From a virus: DNA of 32,765 bases. How positions within the stretch are numbered: position 1 is the stretch's first letter; each line of letters begins with the position of its first letter. The stretch covers positions 1 to 32,765 of IMG/VR virus record IMGVR_UViG_3300036939_000030, one strand, 5' to 3'. The notes below the pieces were generated by a model that saw nothing but the letters and a program-made list of their open reading frames with translations, ran no database searches and was not told the DNA's origin. A program made the position numbers and the translations under genes. Shown one piece after another: positions 7,778 through 14,975 of the stretch.

Positions 7778-8151
7778 AAGCCGCGTTTCTCGCATTCATT
7801 CGGCGCCACCTGGTCGACCTAAAGCCGACCCTCGAGGCCGACGATTTCATTTCTGAGCAGTCGCGAATCGAGGTTGCGAGACGCGCCGCGGAGATCCGCC
7901 GCGGCAATCTCTACCTGCCACACGACACAATCCCGCACGGCTCCTTTATTCCGTTTGGCGCCACGGAGGCCAAACCCGTTCGAACCTCGCTGCCTGGCAA
8001 GATCCGCGTTTCGCTCCGGATGGGTGAATTTCCACGCGCATTCGTGCGGCACAACGGCTGCACCCGTTGTTTTATGCTGCTAGATTTCGGCACGCACTGG
8101 GAGCTTGGCCAGGAACACGGCCGCAACGTTCACTATCGGGCGACCCCATGA
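7774..8151 (+). CDS. Hypothetical head-tail protein (125 aa)
   Basis: The start is the ATG overlapping the previous TGA (ATGA). A helical N-terminus (KAAFLAFIRRHLVDLKPTLE, ISEQSRIEVARRAAEIRRGN) is followed by a beta-rich domain (PGKIRVSLRMGEFP, FMLLDFGTHWELGQEHGRN). It lies in the adaptor/stopper/neck cluster. The closing WELGQEHGRNVHYRA stretch resembles the end of HK97 gp10-like proteins only superficially. Function is inferred from neighbourhood alone. Confidence 0.6.
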   Translation: MKAAFLAFIRRHLVDLKPTLEADDFISEQSRIEVARRAAEIRRGNLYLPHDTIPHGSFIPFGATEAKPVRTSLPGKIRVSLRMGEFPRAFVRHNGCTRCFMLLDFGTHWELGQEHGRNVHYRATP

Positions 8152-8591
8152 AAGACCACGCCCTTTCGCTTTCGGTGGCCTACGCAATCGCGCCAGAAAC
8201 CGCGTTGCGAGTTTATGCCCACGACCTCGAGCTAGTCGACGACGGCGCCGGAGGTTTCGAGCACCAGAAGCCGAGCGAGATCGAGCGCCGCGCAGTGCTC
8301 ATAAAGAGCGAAAGCGAGCCGCTGGTCGGCTCTGCCAGCTACGCCCGCGGCCTGGTCGAAATCACGGTCGAGAGTGACAGCGACGAAGACAACAGCGAGA
8401 CGCACGCGCAGCGTGTAACCGCAGTGGCCGACACAATGGCCGACCTGGCCAAGCTGCAGGCAGGCGCCGCCAAGGTTGGCGAGCTCGAGCTGCTCGGAAA
8501 AGCGTGCCCGACGCAGACAAACCCCGAGACAGTGCAACGCGCTTTTTCGACGGTTCTCTCGTATCGCATCGGCTACAAGCGCACGGTTTAA
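8148..8591 (+). CDS. Tail terminator/completion candidate (147 aa)
   Basis: The start is the ATG overlapping the previous stop (ATGA). The protein has alternating strands and helices (HALSLSVAYAIAPETALRVY, ERRAVLIKSESEPLV, GLVEITVESDSDED) and a long C-terminal helix (RVTAVADTMADLAKLQAG). Last in the coupled head-tail cluster, immediately before the tail-tube candidate, it sits where lambda gpU-like tail terminators are usually encoded, and its size fits. No family motif was recognised. Confidence 0.6.
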   Translation: MKDHALSLSVAYAIAPETALRVYAHDLELVDDGAGGFEHQKPSEIERRAVLIKSESEPLVGSASYARGLVEITVESDSDEDNSETHAQRVTAVADTMADLAKLQAGAAKVGELELLGKACPTQTNPETVQRAFSTVLSYRIGYKRTV

Positions 8592-8601
8592 CCTGGCGCC
8601 C

Positions 8602-8624
8602 AAAATGGCCAAGCTGGCCATTTT
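8602..8624. terminator. Terminator-like symmetric hairpin before tail-tube gene
   Basis: AAAATGGCCA, a 3-nt loop (AGC), then TGGCCATTTT: a perfect 10-bp inverted repeat with A-run and T-run on opposite sides, so it could act in both directions. The T-run is only four long, so termination may be partial. Confidence 0.5.
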
Positions 8625-8658
8625 GCGCAGCTGTTTAACGCTTGGGAATGGTGACCCG

Positions 8659-8664
8659 TTGACA
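8659..8664 (+). promoter_or_regulatory. TTGACA element before tail-tube candidate
   Basis: A perfect TTGACA ending 15 nt before the ATG at 8680, in an 88-nt spacer after the symmetric hairpin. Confidence 0.55.
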
Positions 8665-8679
8665 CCCGCCGCGGCCTAT

Positions 8680-9033
8680 ATGCCCGCAAACGATGTTAAA
8701 TTTGGAATCACCAAGCACGCAGGAACGCTAATCGACAGCGTCGACACCACCGGCAACGTGCAGGTTGCAGAGCTGCGCGGAAGCAACGGAAACGTTGCGC
8801 TCGTTCACCCGTTCAACAAGACGACCGCCTTTTCGGTGAAGGGACACGGCACCACGGCCGTTGTGCCTGGCGTTGGCGACTCCGGAATCAGCGGCCTGAC
8901 AGGTGGCGTTTCCGTGATCGAGGAATTCAAAGGCAGCGAAGTAAACGACAATTTCGACGGCTGGGAATACAGCGGGAAGCACTACCCGAACGCGGACACG
9001 ATCGCGGCCGCAGATCCCGACGACGGCCCTTAG
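8680..9033 (+). CDS. Tail tube (major tail protein) candidate (117 aa)
   Basis: A small beta-rich, Gly/Val/Thr-rich protein (VDTTGNVQVAELRGSNGN, TTAFSVKGHGTTAVVPGVGD, TGGVSVIEEFKGSEVNDNF). It has its own upstream hairpin, a TTGACA element and a downstream terminator, which suggests independent, high expression. It lies between the head-tail cluster and the tail-chaperone/tape-measure cluster, where siphophages encode the tube protein. It is shorter than most tube proteins, so the call is by context. The ATG at 8680 is preferred to upstream in-frame starts that overlap the previous gene. Confidence 0.55.
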   Translation: MPANDVKFGITKHAGTLIDSVDTTGNVQVAELRGSNGNVALVHPFNKTTAFSVKGHGTTAVVPGVGDSGISGLTGGVSVIEEFKGSEVNDNFDGWEYSGKHYPNADTIAAADPDDGP

Positions 9034-9056
9034 TAGGAGCCGCAGCCGCAGCAACC

Positions 9057-9090
9057 GAGCGGCGCGCAAGGTGCGCGCCGCTCACCCTTT
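9057..9090 (+). terminator. Hairpin terminator after tail-tube candidate
   Basis: GAGCGGCGCGC, loop AAGGT, GCGCGCCGCTC: a perfect 11-bp GC-rich stem followed by ACCCTTT. The T-tail is short, so read-through into the tail assembly genes is likely. Confidence 0.7.
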
Positions 9091-9098
9091 AACATCCC

Positions 9099-9542
9099 AT
9101 GCACGACGGCCAGCGTATCTATTCACTCGAGGCAGAAACCGGCAGTGCACTTTGCACCCGGAACACACAACTTTTTGCAGCCCTTGGCGCCTTGGGAATC
9201 GACCCCGAGGAAACGCTTTGTGGCGAGTATCGCGAGAGCATCGGAGGCAAAACGGTTTCGGTTACCGTGTGGCGCCTGAAAGAGCGCAGCAAGTGCGGCC
9301 GCTATGACACCGCAGAAATGATTCGCGCCTGGAACGATCCGCATTTCGCGCGGACCAATCCCGAGCACCCTCTCGCCTACCTCCGCGCCGGTTTCGGCAA
9401 TTACGACGAGGCCAGGCGGTTTATCCGCGAGCGCGGCCCGATCGCGATTAAACGCCGCGGCAAGCGCGTTGCACTCATCACCCGCGACACCAAACCCGAG
9501 CACCGCGAGCGGATTCTCGCAGGCCTCAACGCGCCGGAATGA
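9099..9542 (+). CDS. Hypothetical protein upstream of tail chaperones (147 aa)
   Basis: Not recognised. It has a mixed alpha/beta composition (GKTVSVTVWRLKERSKCGRY, EMIRAWNDPHFARTNPEHPL, GPIAIKRRGKRVALITRDTK). It overlaps the next start as ATGA and follows the tube terminator by a few bases, so it is probably the first gene of the tail-assembly transcript. The ATG at 9099 has neither a Shine-Dalgarno nor a TTGACA element. Confidence 0.65.
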   Translation: MHDGQRIYSLEAETGSALCTRNTQLFAALGALGIDPEETLCGEYRESIGGKTVSVTVWRLKERSKCGRYDTAEMIRAWNDPHFARTNPEHPLAYLRAGFGNYDEARRFIRERGPIAIKRRGKRVALITRDTKPEHRERILAGLNAPE

Positions 9543-10048
9543 TCGACCAGGCAGCCGACCAGCTGGCGGCCCGTCGAGCCGCAGAAACGCGCGCATTTCT
9601 CGGAGCCGAGGAAGCGGTTTTCGGAGATATCACTTTGCGGCCGGTTTCGCTGGCCTCGCTGGCGTTGCTCGAGGAAACGAGAAACGAATTTCTGCACCCA
9701 CAAGGCCCGCTGCAGACAGTGCCGCACCCGGTTACGTGCGAGCTCCTGCAGCTGCCGACGATGGCAAACGAAACGTTCGCAGTCGCGGCCTTTGCTTTCA
9801 TCCACGGCGCACCCATTTCCGCCGTGCGTCGCGTGGCGTTTTCGCCCGCACTTTTCCGCGAGGCAGTGCTCGAGTTTTCCGAGCAGATCCAACCCTCGCA
9901 CCTGCCAGGCCTTACGGCCGAGATAACCGACCGCCTGCAGGCAGTAACCCGCCTGCAGTTCGATATCGCACCCAAACCCGAGAAACCCGGCAAAGGCGGC
10001 CGAAAAGCGCCCGACCCACCGGGAAACTTCTCGAGCCAGGAAGGTTAG
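9539..10048 (+). CDS. Tail assembly chaperone G (169 aa)
   Basis: The short product of a lambda G/G-T-type pair that prepares the tape measure for tube polymerisation. Mostly helical with hydrophobic patches (VSLASLALLEETRNEFL, FAVAAFAFIHGAPIS, LPGLTAEITDRLQAVTRLQ). The identification rests on position two genes before the tape measure and on a canonical slippery heptamer, GGGAAAC, six codons before its stop, in the right frame for a -1 shift into a 92-codon extension. The start overlaps the previous stop as ATGA. Confidence 0.75.
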   Translation: MIDQAADQLAARRAAETRAFLGAEEAVFGDITLRPVSLASLALLEETRNEFLHPQGPLQTVPHPVTCELLQLPTMANETFAVAAFAFIHGAPISAVRRVAFSPALFREAVLEFSEQIQPSHLPGLTAEITDRLQAVTRLQFDIAPKPEKPGKGGRKAPDPPGNFSSQEG

Positions 10049-10305
10049 CCGCGGAAGTGGCACCCCTGGCCGAGAAACTCAATTGCACGCCCTGGCACCT
10101 TCTCTGGCTGACGCCTTACACGCAGCTAGTGCAGTTCGTGCACGTGTTTCTACGCGCGGCCGACGTGTGGACGGTACCGAAGAAAAAGCAGGAACCAGAG
10201 AAGCAGACCACGGCCGAGGATTTCGACGAGCTGCTCGGAGATCCGGAGCACACCGAAACCGACGTCGACGAGCTCGACGAGCTGCTCGGAGATCCGGAGC
10301 CATGA
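9539..10305 (+). CDS. Tail assembly chaperone G-T by -1 frameshift (255 aa)
   Basis: Predicted fusion product. Ribosomes read 163 codons to AAC at 10025-10027, slip back one base, and continue in the -1 frame from 10027 to the TGA at 10303. The extension has a helical domain (APLAEKLNCTPWHLLWLTPY) and an acidic tail with the repeat DELLGDPE twice. By analogy with lambda T, the extension would bind tail-tube subunits. It overlaps the next gene as ATGA. The extension has no good start codon of its own near the junction, which favours frameshifting over a separate gene. Confidence 0.75.
10021..10027 (+). promoter_or_regulatory. -1 ribosomal frameshift slippery site GGGAAAC
   Basis: The zero-frame reading is G GGA AAC, matching X XXY YYZ. 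An imperfect downstream fold is possible, with GCCAGG (10035-10040) pairing CCTGGC (10065-10070) around the zero-frame stop. Confidence 0.8.
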
Positions 10306-11105
10306 GCACAAGCGGCCTGCAGGCCTCTTTCGATATGCGACGCTTCCAACGCGGCGCAGAATTCCTTGTGCGGACCAGCAAGCGCGGAGGCGAAAGCGTA
10401 CTGCGCGAGCAGGCCCGCGGCTTTGTACGTCGAGCGATCGACATTACACCCCCGAGCACCGGCAAAGCCTCCAACGCGGCCAAGAAAAAAGGCGAGGCAT
10501 CGGTCGAGGCCGATTTGCGCCGGATAATGACCCCGAAAAAACGGAGCTGGCTCGAGCACCTCGAGCAGATCGCAGGCGGGAACAAAGTAGAGGCCCAAGT
10601 TTTGCGCCGCAAAGACGGCACGGCCTATCTGATCGACTACGATTTTATTTTGTGGGGAAGGGGAAGCCTGGCCGACTTTCACCAGAAGCGCAGGCGCCAG
10701 AGCGATGGCCGCGTAAAACGCACCAATCGCGGAGTGACCACCGGCCGGAAACTGACAGACGGCGCCGATATGGCTTTCGTTCCGGCCGATAACTTCGCCT
10801 GGTACCTGAAACGCGCAAAGCAGCGTGTCGGATTGCTGGCCGGAGGTTTCAACGCCGCGGCCGACGAGCTCGGAGTTTCGCGGCCGTCATGGATCAAACG
10901 CCACGGCACCGGCCGCGGAGATATCGACGTTTCAATCGGCGCCAGCTTGCTGGCCATCACCATTACAAACGACGTGCCTTACGCTGGCACCGTGCGCGGT
11001 TTCCAGCCGCGTTTACAGCGCGCACTCAATGACCAGGCCAAGGCGATGGAAAAGCGCATTGACCACTGGCTAGCGCAGCAAGGCCGCCGCGCCGGTTTCC
11101 GCTGA
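10302..11105 (+). CDS. Phage tail protein, gp10/minor-tail-like (267 aa)
   Basis: The start is the ATG overlapping the G-T stop (ATGA). Features include an N-terminal helix (SFDMRRFQRGAEFLVRTSKR), the phrase RRAIDITPPSTGKASNAAKK, which is the LVRRTPVDTG-like element of HK97 gp10-type proteins, and a C-terminal segment (ITNDVPYAGTVRGFQPRLQR) that matches the family's usual N-x-VPYA ending. The central insert (YDFILWGRGSLADFHQKRRR) makes it longer than typical gp10 proteins. Its location between chaperones and tape measure is unusual for gp10 but common for minor tail components. Confidence 0.65.
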   Translation: MSTSGLQASFDMRRFQRGAEFLVRTSKRGGESVLREQARGFVRRAIDITPPSTGKASNAAKKKGEASVEADLRRIMTPKKRSWLEHLEQIAGGNKVEAQVLRRKDGTAYLIDYDFILWGRGSLADFHQKRRRQSDGRVKRTNRGVTTGRKLTDGADMAFVPADNFAWYLKRAKQRVGLLAGGFNAAADELGVSRPSWIKRHGTGRGDIDVSIGASLLAITITNDVPYAGTVRGFQPRLQRALNDQAKAMEKRIDHWLAQQGRRAGFR

Positions 11106-11107
11106 CA
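11102..11107 (+). promoter_or_regulatory. TTGACA-type element (CTGACA) before tape measure
   Basis: CTGACA includes the upstream TGA stop and ends 17 nt before the ATG at 11125. Confidence 0.45.
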
Positions 11108-11124
11108 CAACACCCCGGGAAAAT

Positions 11125-13446
11125 ATGTCCTCCATCGTAACAAATATCGTGCTCGGAGTTGGCGGTTTCCTTTCGCCACTGCGCACCGCGTCAAACGAGC
11201 TCCTGCAGTTTCAAGGGCTCTTTATGGGACTGCAAACGGCCTTTACTGGCGTTATGGCCCTTGGCGACGCGGCCGCGGCCGTCCTCTCGAAACCTTTCGA
11301 GCTCGCAGGCGACGCCCTCGAAAAAGCGGGGAACATGCAGCAGCTCGAAACGAGCTTTAAGATTCTAACCGGGAACGCTGAGAAAGGCCTGGCCCTGGTC
11401 GGAGAGCTGCAGCAGCTCGGAGCCTCGACCCAGTTCGAAGTTTTGGAAGACCTGGCACCGGCCGGGAAATCGCTGCTCGCGTTCGGTGAATCGGCCGCGA
11501 CGATTCCCGACACGTTGCGCCGGATTGGTGACGTCGCAAGCGGAGTAAACACCGACCTAAACGGCCTGGCGTCCATCTATGGCAAGGCCCGGATTGCTGG
11601 CGTCCTGATGACCGAGGATCTAAACCAGCTGACGGAAAGAGGCATTCCCGTAATCGGTGAATTTGCCAAGCAGCTTGGCGTTGCGGAAAGCCAGGTAAAA
11701 GGCCTGGCGGAAACTGGCGCCCTCACGTTCCCGATGCTCGAGCGTGCTTTCGTTTCGCTCACTTCCGAGGGTGGCAAATTCTCCGGAATGATGGAGGCCC
11801 AAAGCAAAACTTGGAACGGCCTAAAATCGAATTTCGCAGACAGCTTTTCGCAGGTGCAGGTTGCATTCGCAAAACCGCTAATCGAAGGCCTTTCGGAGCC
11901 ATTCGCAGAGCTCATCGGAGAACTCGGAGGCATTACACCCGCGGCCGCCTCGTTTGGCCGCGTAATTGGCGGCCTGGTTGGCGATACGATCGAGCTCGCG
12001 CAGGTGGTCGGCAGCCTGGTTTCGGCGGCCAAGTCCTTTGCGCCAGGCCTGGCCGGAATTGCCCTTGGTTTCGGCCTGGTAAAAATGAGCGGAAGCGCGG
12101 CAACGATGGCATTGCGCAACCAGCTAACGGCCCTGGCCGTTGCGATCCGCTCGCCAGGCGAGGCCCTGGTCGGCCTCCGGATGCAATGGCAGGCGCAGCT
12201 CGCAGCGATGCAGACGCAGACCACAGGCACGGCCGCGGCAATGAGAACGGCCCTGGCTGGCGTCGGCATTGGCGTTGCACTCTCCGCCGTGACTTATGGC
12301 TTTTCCGCGATCATGGACCGCGCCAACAGCCTAAAGAGCGGCGCCGCGGCAATGTCCGACATAGGCGACGCTTTCGAAAAGCAGGCACTCGGAAACCTTC
12401 GCAAAATGGGCGAAGTAGGAAACGAGCGCGAGCGCGTCGCGATGCTCGAGCAGCTCAACGGCCAGCTCGACGAAATGCGCGAGAAGCAAAGCCGCGTCGA
12501 CCGCGATTTCGAGCACTTGGGAGAGAACGCGCAGGCCGACCAGATGCGCGCCGATATCCGCGAGCAGCTCAACCAGCAAGCTGGCTTGCTCGAGATCCAG
12601 ATTAACCGGACGCGCGCCCTTACGGCCGACGAAATGCGGCGCGCATCGGCAACCAGGAAAACGGCCGAGGCCACAAAGGCACAGCTCGAGGCCCTCGAGG
12701 CTCTCGAGAAGGCATTCGCCAACCTGGCCAAAGCGAAGGAAAAGGCCGCTTTCGACGCACTCACACCGGACCAGCAGCGCGCCAAGCTGGTTAAAGATAG
12801 CGGCCTTGGCACCGTCGAGCGCATCGACTCCGAAATCGGAAAGGCGCAGCGCAAAGAGGCAGACGGCCGACTCAAACCAGAGGAGGCCGCGCGAGCTTCG
12901 AAGCTGGTCGAGATCCGCAGCCAGCTGCTCGACGTCGAAAAGCAGATCGCAGCCGAGCGCGAGAGATCCGCGGAGAAACAGCGCGACGAGGCCGAGAAGC
13001 TGGCAGAGGCAAACCGGAGCGCGCAGAAGTTCCAGCGCGAGGGAGCTCTCGAGATTCTCAAATTGACGGCCAAGGCTCGTGGAGACGTCGACCGCGTGGC
13101 AATGATCGAGCGCCAGCAACGTTACGACGAGCTTTTCGGCCAGGCACAAGGCGCCAACCTTGGAGCCATGCAGGCCGACAGCTACGCGCGCCAGATGCTC
13201 GAGGCCGAGGAGCGCGCCAAGCTGGCCGACGAGGAAAAACCGACCTATTCCCGCACGGTTGCAGATGCCGACCGCCGCGTCGGCTTGGGTGGCGCCGCTG
13301 CAGGTGGCGATTTAATCCTGAAAGAGAACCAGAGGCAGACGCGCGAGCTAGTGCTGCAAACGGGTTACCTCGACGAGATCCGCCGCAACCTGGCCAAGCC
13401 GCAGGCACCGGCCCCGCGGCCCGTGGCGGTATTCTCGCGCGGCTAG
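11125..13446 (+). CDS. Tail tape measure protein (773 aa)
   Basis: Sets tail length and occupies the tube lumen. The N-terminal 230 residues carry the tape-measure core domain: NMQQLETSFKILTGNAEKG, VLEDLAPAGKSLLAFG, VNTDLNGLASIYGKARIAGV, TEDLNQLTERGIPVI. Next come hydrophobic, Gly/Ala-rich segments (ASFGRVIGGLVGDTIELAQ, LAGIALGFGLVKMSGSAAT, GVGIGVALSAVTYGFSAIMD) that could cross membranes on DNA injection. From residue 430 on it is a long charged coiled coil. Using the rule of about 1.5 angstrom per residue, a tail near 115 nm is expected. No lysozyme or peptidase insert was seen. The 16-bp palindrome starts at the last base of its TAG stop. Confidence 0.93.
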   Translation: MSSIVTNIVLGVGGFLSPLRTASNELLQFQGLFMGLQTAFTGVMALGDAAAAVLSKPFELAGDALEKAGNMQQLETSFKILTGNAEKGLALVGELQQLGASTQFEVLEDLAPAGKSLLAFGESAATIPDTLRRIGDVASGVNTDLNGLASIYGKARIAGVLMTEDLNQLTERGIPVIGEFAKQLGVAESQVKGLAETGALTFPMLERAFVSLTSEGGKFSGMMEAQSKTWNGLKSNFADSFSQVQVAFAKPLIEGLSEPFAELIGELGGITPAAASFGRVIGGLVGDTIELAQVVGSLVSAAKSFAPGLAGIALGFGLVKMSGSAATMALRNQLTALAVAIRSPGEALVGLRMQWQAQLAAMQTQTTGTAAAMRTALAGVGIGVALSAVTYGFSAIMDRANSLKSGAAAMSDIGDAFEKQALGNLRKMGEVGNERERVAMLEQLNGQLDEMREKQSRVDRDFEHLGENAQADQMRADIREQLNQQAGLLEIQINRTRALTADEMRRASATRKTAEATKAQLEALEALEKAFANLAKAKEKAAFDALTPDQQRAKLVKDSGLGTVERIDSEIGKAQRKEADGRLKPEEAARASKLVEIRSQLLDVEKQIAAERERSAEKQRDEAEKLAEANRSAQKFQREGALEILKLTAKARGDVDRVAMIERQQRYDELFGQAQGANLGAMQADSYARQMLEAEERAKLADEEKPTYSRTVADADRRVGLGGAAAGGDLILKENQRQTRELVLQTGYLDEIRRNLAKPQAPAPRPVAVFSRG

Positions 13447-13461
13447 TCCAGACGTCTGGAC
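13446..13461 (+). repeat. 16-bp palindrome GTCCAGACGTCTGGAC, copy 3 of 6
   Basis: A perfect copy whose first G is the last base of the tape-measure TAG stop. Flanked by A on both sides. Confidence 0.95.
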
Positions 13462-13516
13462 AAGGCCACCCGGCTGGAAATGAAAAGCGCCGGCAACGTC
13501 GGCCGGCCGCCTGACT

Positions 13517-13522
13517 TTGACA
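13517..13522 (+). promoter_or_regulatory. TTGACA element before first tail-tip gene
   Basis: A perfect TTGACA with a longer gap (21 nt) to the ATG at 13544 than elsewhere; the hexamer itself begins with an in-frame TTG. Confidence 0.4.
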
Positions 13523-13543
13523 GGGAGGCAGCGGGAAAATCCT

Positions 13544-14314
13544 ATGCCTCCGCCAATCGTAAAAGTTAACGGCCTGCACTTGGTTCTAAACGGCATCACC
13601 GGAGACGCGGCCGACAGGAACGGAGTTGCCACAATCAACGTGCCCGTGCACGTGCCCGACATTGTAACGGCTCTGATGCTCGACGCGCAGGCAGTCGCGG
13701 CCGCTCTCGGAATTGGCGGCCTGACGTGCACCGGCCGCCCGCTGCAGCAGCTCGAATTCGGGGAATTCCAGGTAAATTTTCAATTCGAAGGCCTCAACAG
13801 CGAGGTTGCATTCGACCAGGCGGAAAACCTGGCCAGCTACAGTTTCACGGGTGAAATGGGCGAAGCGCCGATCCAAACGCACCCCGAATTTGCGGCCCTG
13901 GCTGCAAAATATGGCTGGCTGAAAGACGAGGAGAAATTCGCGGCCGAGCTTGGCGGGAACGCTGGCAACAGCGGCTCGACCCCGTACTCGCAGAGCCGCA
14001 CCGGGAAGAAGAAGGCCAACCCGATGGCCGGAGTTGAAAGCTATTTCAAGGCAGGCGCCACCTACTCGCGCACGTATGCGGTTACGAGCGTGCCCGCATC
14101 GGTTTATCTGAATCAAGGAACGCTGATCGAGTACCCGCCCGGAGCTGAAAAGCTCGGAATTCCGAAATTTAAGGGGCGCGTATGGCTGAAGATGGCGCCA
14201 ACGATCGACACCAGCGCAGGCAGTGCCATTCGGGTTACGGAAAATTACAAGCTGACCGGCCAAGACCCGACCGCGGCCAAAGACATTTACGGCCGCGGCC
14301 AGCTCGAGGAGTGA
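13544..14314 (+). CDS. Tail-tip structural protein (256 aa), unknown family
   Basis: First gene after the tape measure, where siphophages encode distal-tail and tip proteins. It appears beta-rich at both ends (VKVNGLHLVLNGITGD, GEFQVNFQFEGLNSEVAF; TYSRTYAVTSVPASVYLNQG, GRVWLKMAPTIDTSAGSAI) with a Lys/Ser-rich flexible middle. No family was recognised. The ATG at 13544 is preferred to the in-frame TTG at 13517, because the latter is part of the TTGACA element. A Cys-poor, secreted-style composition agrees with a virion role. Confidence 0.65.
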   Translation: MPPPIVKVNGLHLVLNGITGDAADRNGVATINVPVHVPDIVTALMLDAQAVAAALGIGGLTCTGRPLQQLEFGEFQVNFQFEGLNSEVAFDQAENLASYSFTGEMGEAPIQTHPEFAALAAKYGWLKDEEKFAAELGGNAGNSGSTPYSQSRTGKKKANPMAGVESYFKAGATYSRTYAVTSVPASVYLNQGTLIEYPPGAEKLGIPKFKGRVWLKMAPTIDTSAGSAIRVTENYKLTGQDPTAAKDIYGRGQLEE

Positions 14315-14318
14315 CCGA

Positions 14319-14975
14319 ATGCTTTTCGACCCTCTTTTCGTAAGGGTAGGCCAGGCGATAACCGAAAAGCTCTGGAACGCCCTACTTGCCCGCGTGGCGG
14401 CCGTGCGGCTCCTGCCTGGCCCGGGAATCCGCCTGCAATACACGGAAAACGGAACGATCGTTTCCGCGATCGACACCGGCCGCGGAGGCGCGCCCGTGCA
14501 TCATTTCCGGGTGACCCTGGCAGGCGACCGCCTCACGATCCGCCCTGGCTTGGTAAACGGTATCGAGCCAAAAATCGGCACGACCCCGCTTTCGGGAGAC
14601 AAGAAAACGCCGCAACCTTCGCTCGACTTCCGGAGCCCGAAGCTAGACGGCGAGCGCCGCGGATACGTTGCGCTAGAAATCCAGTGCGGCCCAGATTGGC
14701 AAATTACCAATGTGCAGGCGGTACAGGTGGCAGCTTGGGAAACCGAAGACGGGAAACCGGCAGAGCAGGGGAGCGGCCAGCCGAGCGCCATTTCTGGCGT
14801 GCCTGGCTTGCTCAATCGGCGCGTGCGTTACCCGCTGGCCCTCATCCAGCCCGACCAGGCGGGAAACCTCGAGGTTGTGCAGATCGTGCACTTTCACCTT
14901 CGCCACCACGTAAAGCCGCGCGACCTGGCCAGCAACGTTGCGCGCCATTTCTTTTCGATTGGAGGCGTCGCGTAA
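14319..14975 (+). CDS. Tail protein, paralogue A (218 aa)
   Basis: Begins four bases after the previous stop, with GAGGAG upstream as one of the few Shine-Dalgarno-like sequences in the window. Residues about 10-50 (GQAITEKLWNALLARVAAVR, then LPGPGIRLQYTENGTIVSAI) closely parallel the N-terminus of the next gene, and both continue with a (R/V)xxxRPGxVxG motif. The two genes therefore look like an old tandem duplication. The rest is beta-rich (RGYVALEIQCGPDWQITNVQ). Context suggests a tail-tip or fibre-base component. Its TAA overlaps the next ATG. Confidence 0.7.
   Translation: MLFDPLFVRVGQAITEKLWNALLARVAAVRLLPGPGIRLQYTENGTIVSAIDTGRGGAPVHHFRVTLAGDRLTIRPGLVNGIEPKIGTTPLSGDKKTPQPSLDFRSPKLDGERRGYVALEIQCGPDWQITNVQAVQVAAWETEDGKPAEQGSGQPSAISGVPGLLNRRVRYPLALIQPDQAGNLEVVQIVHFHLRHHVKPRDLASNVARHFFSIGGVA

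Noticed and set aside
12331-13149. Leftward open frames opposite the tape measure gene
   Set aside because: Leu/Ala/Ser-rich antisense products of the coiled-coil region, without a credible start or domain.
13462-13516. Possible terminator after the tape measure (GCCGGC arms)
   Set aside because: The pairing is short and imperfect and no T-run follows.
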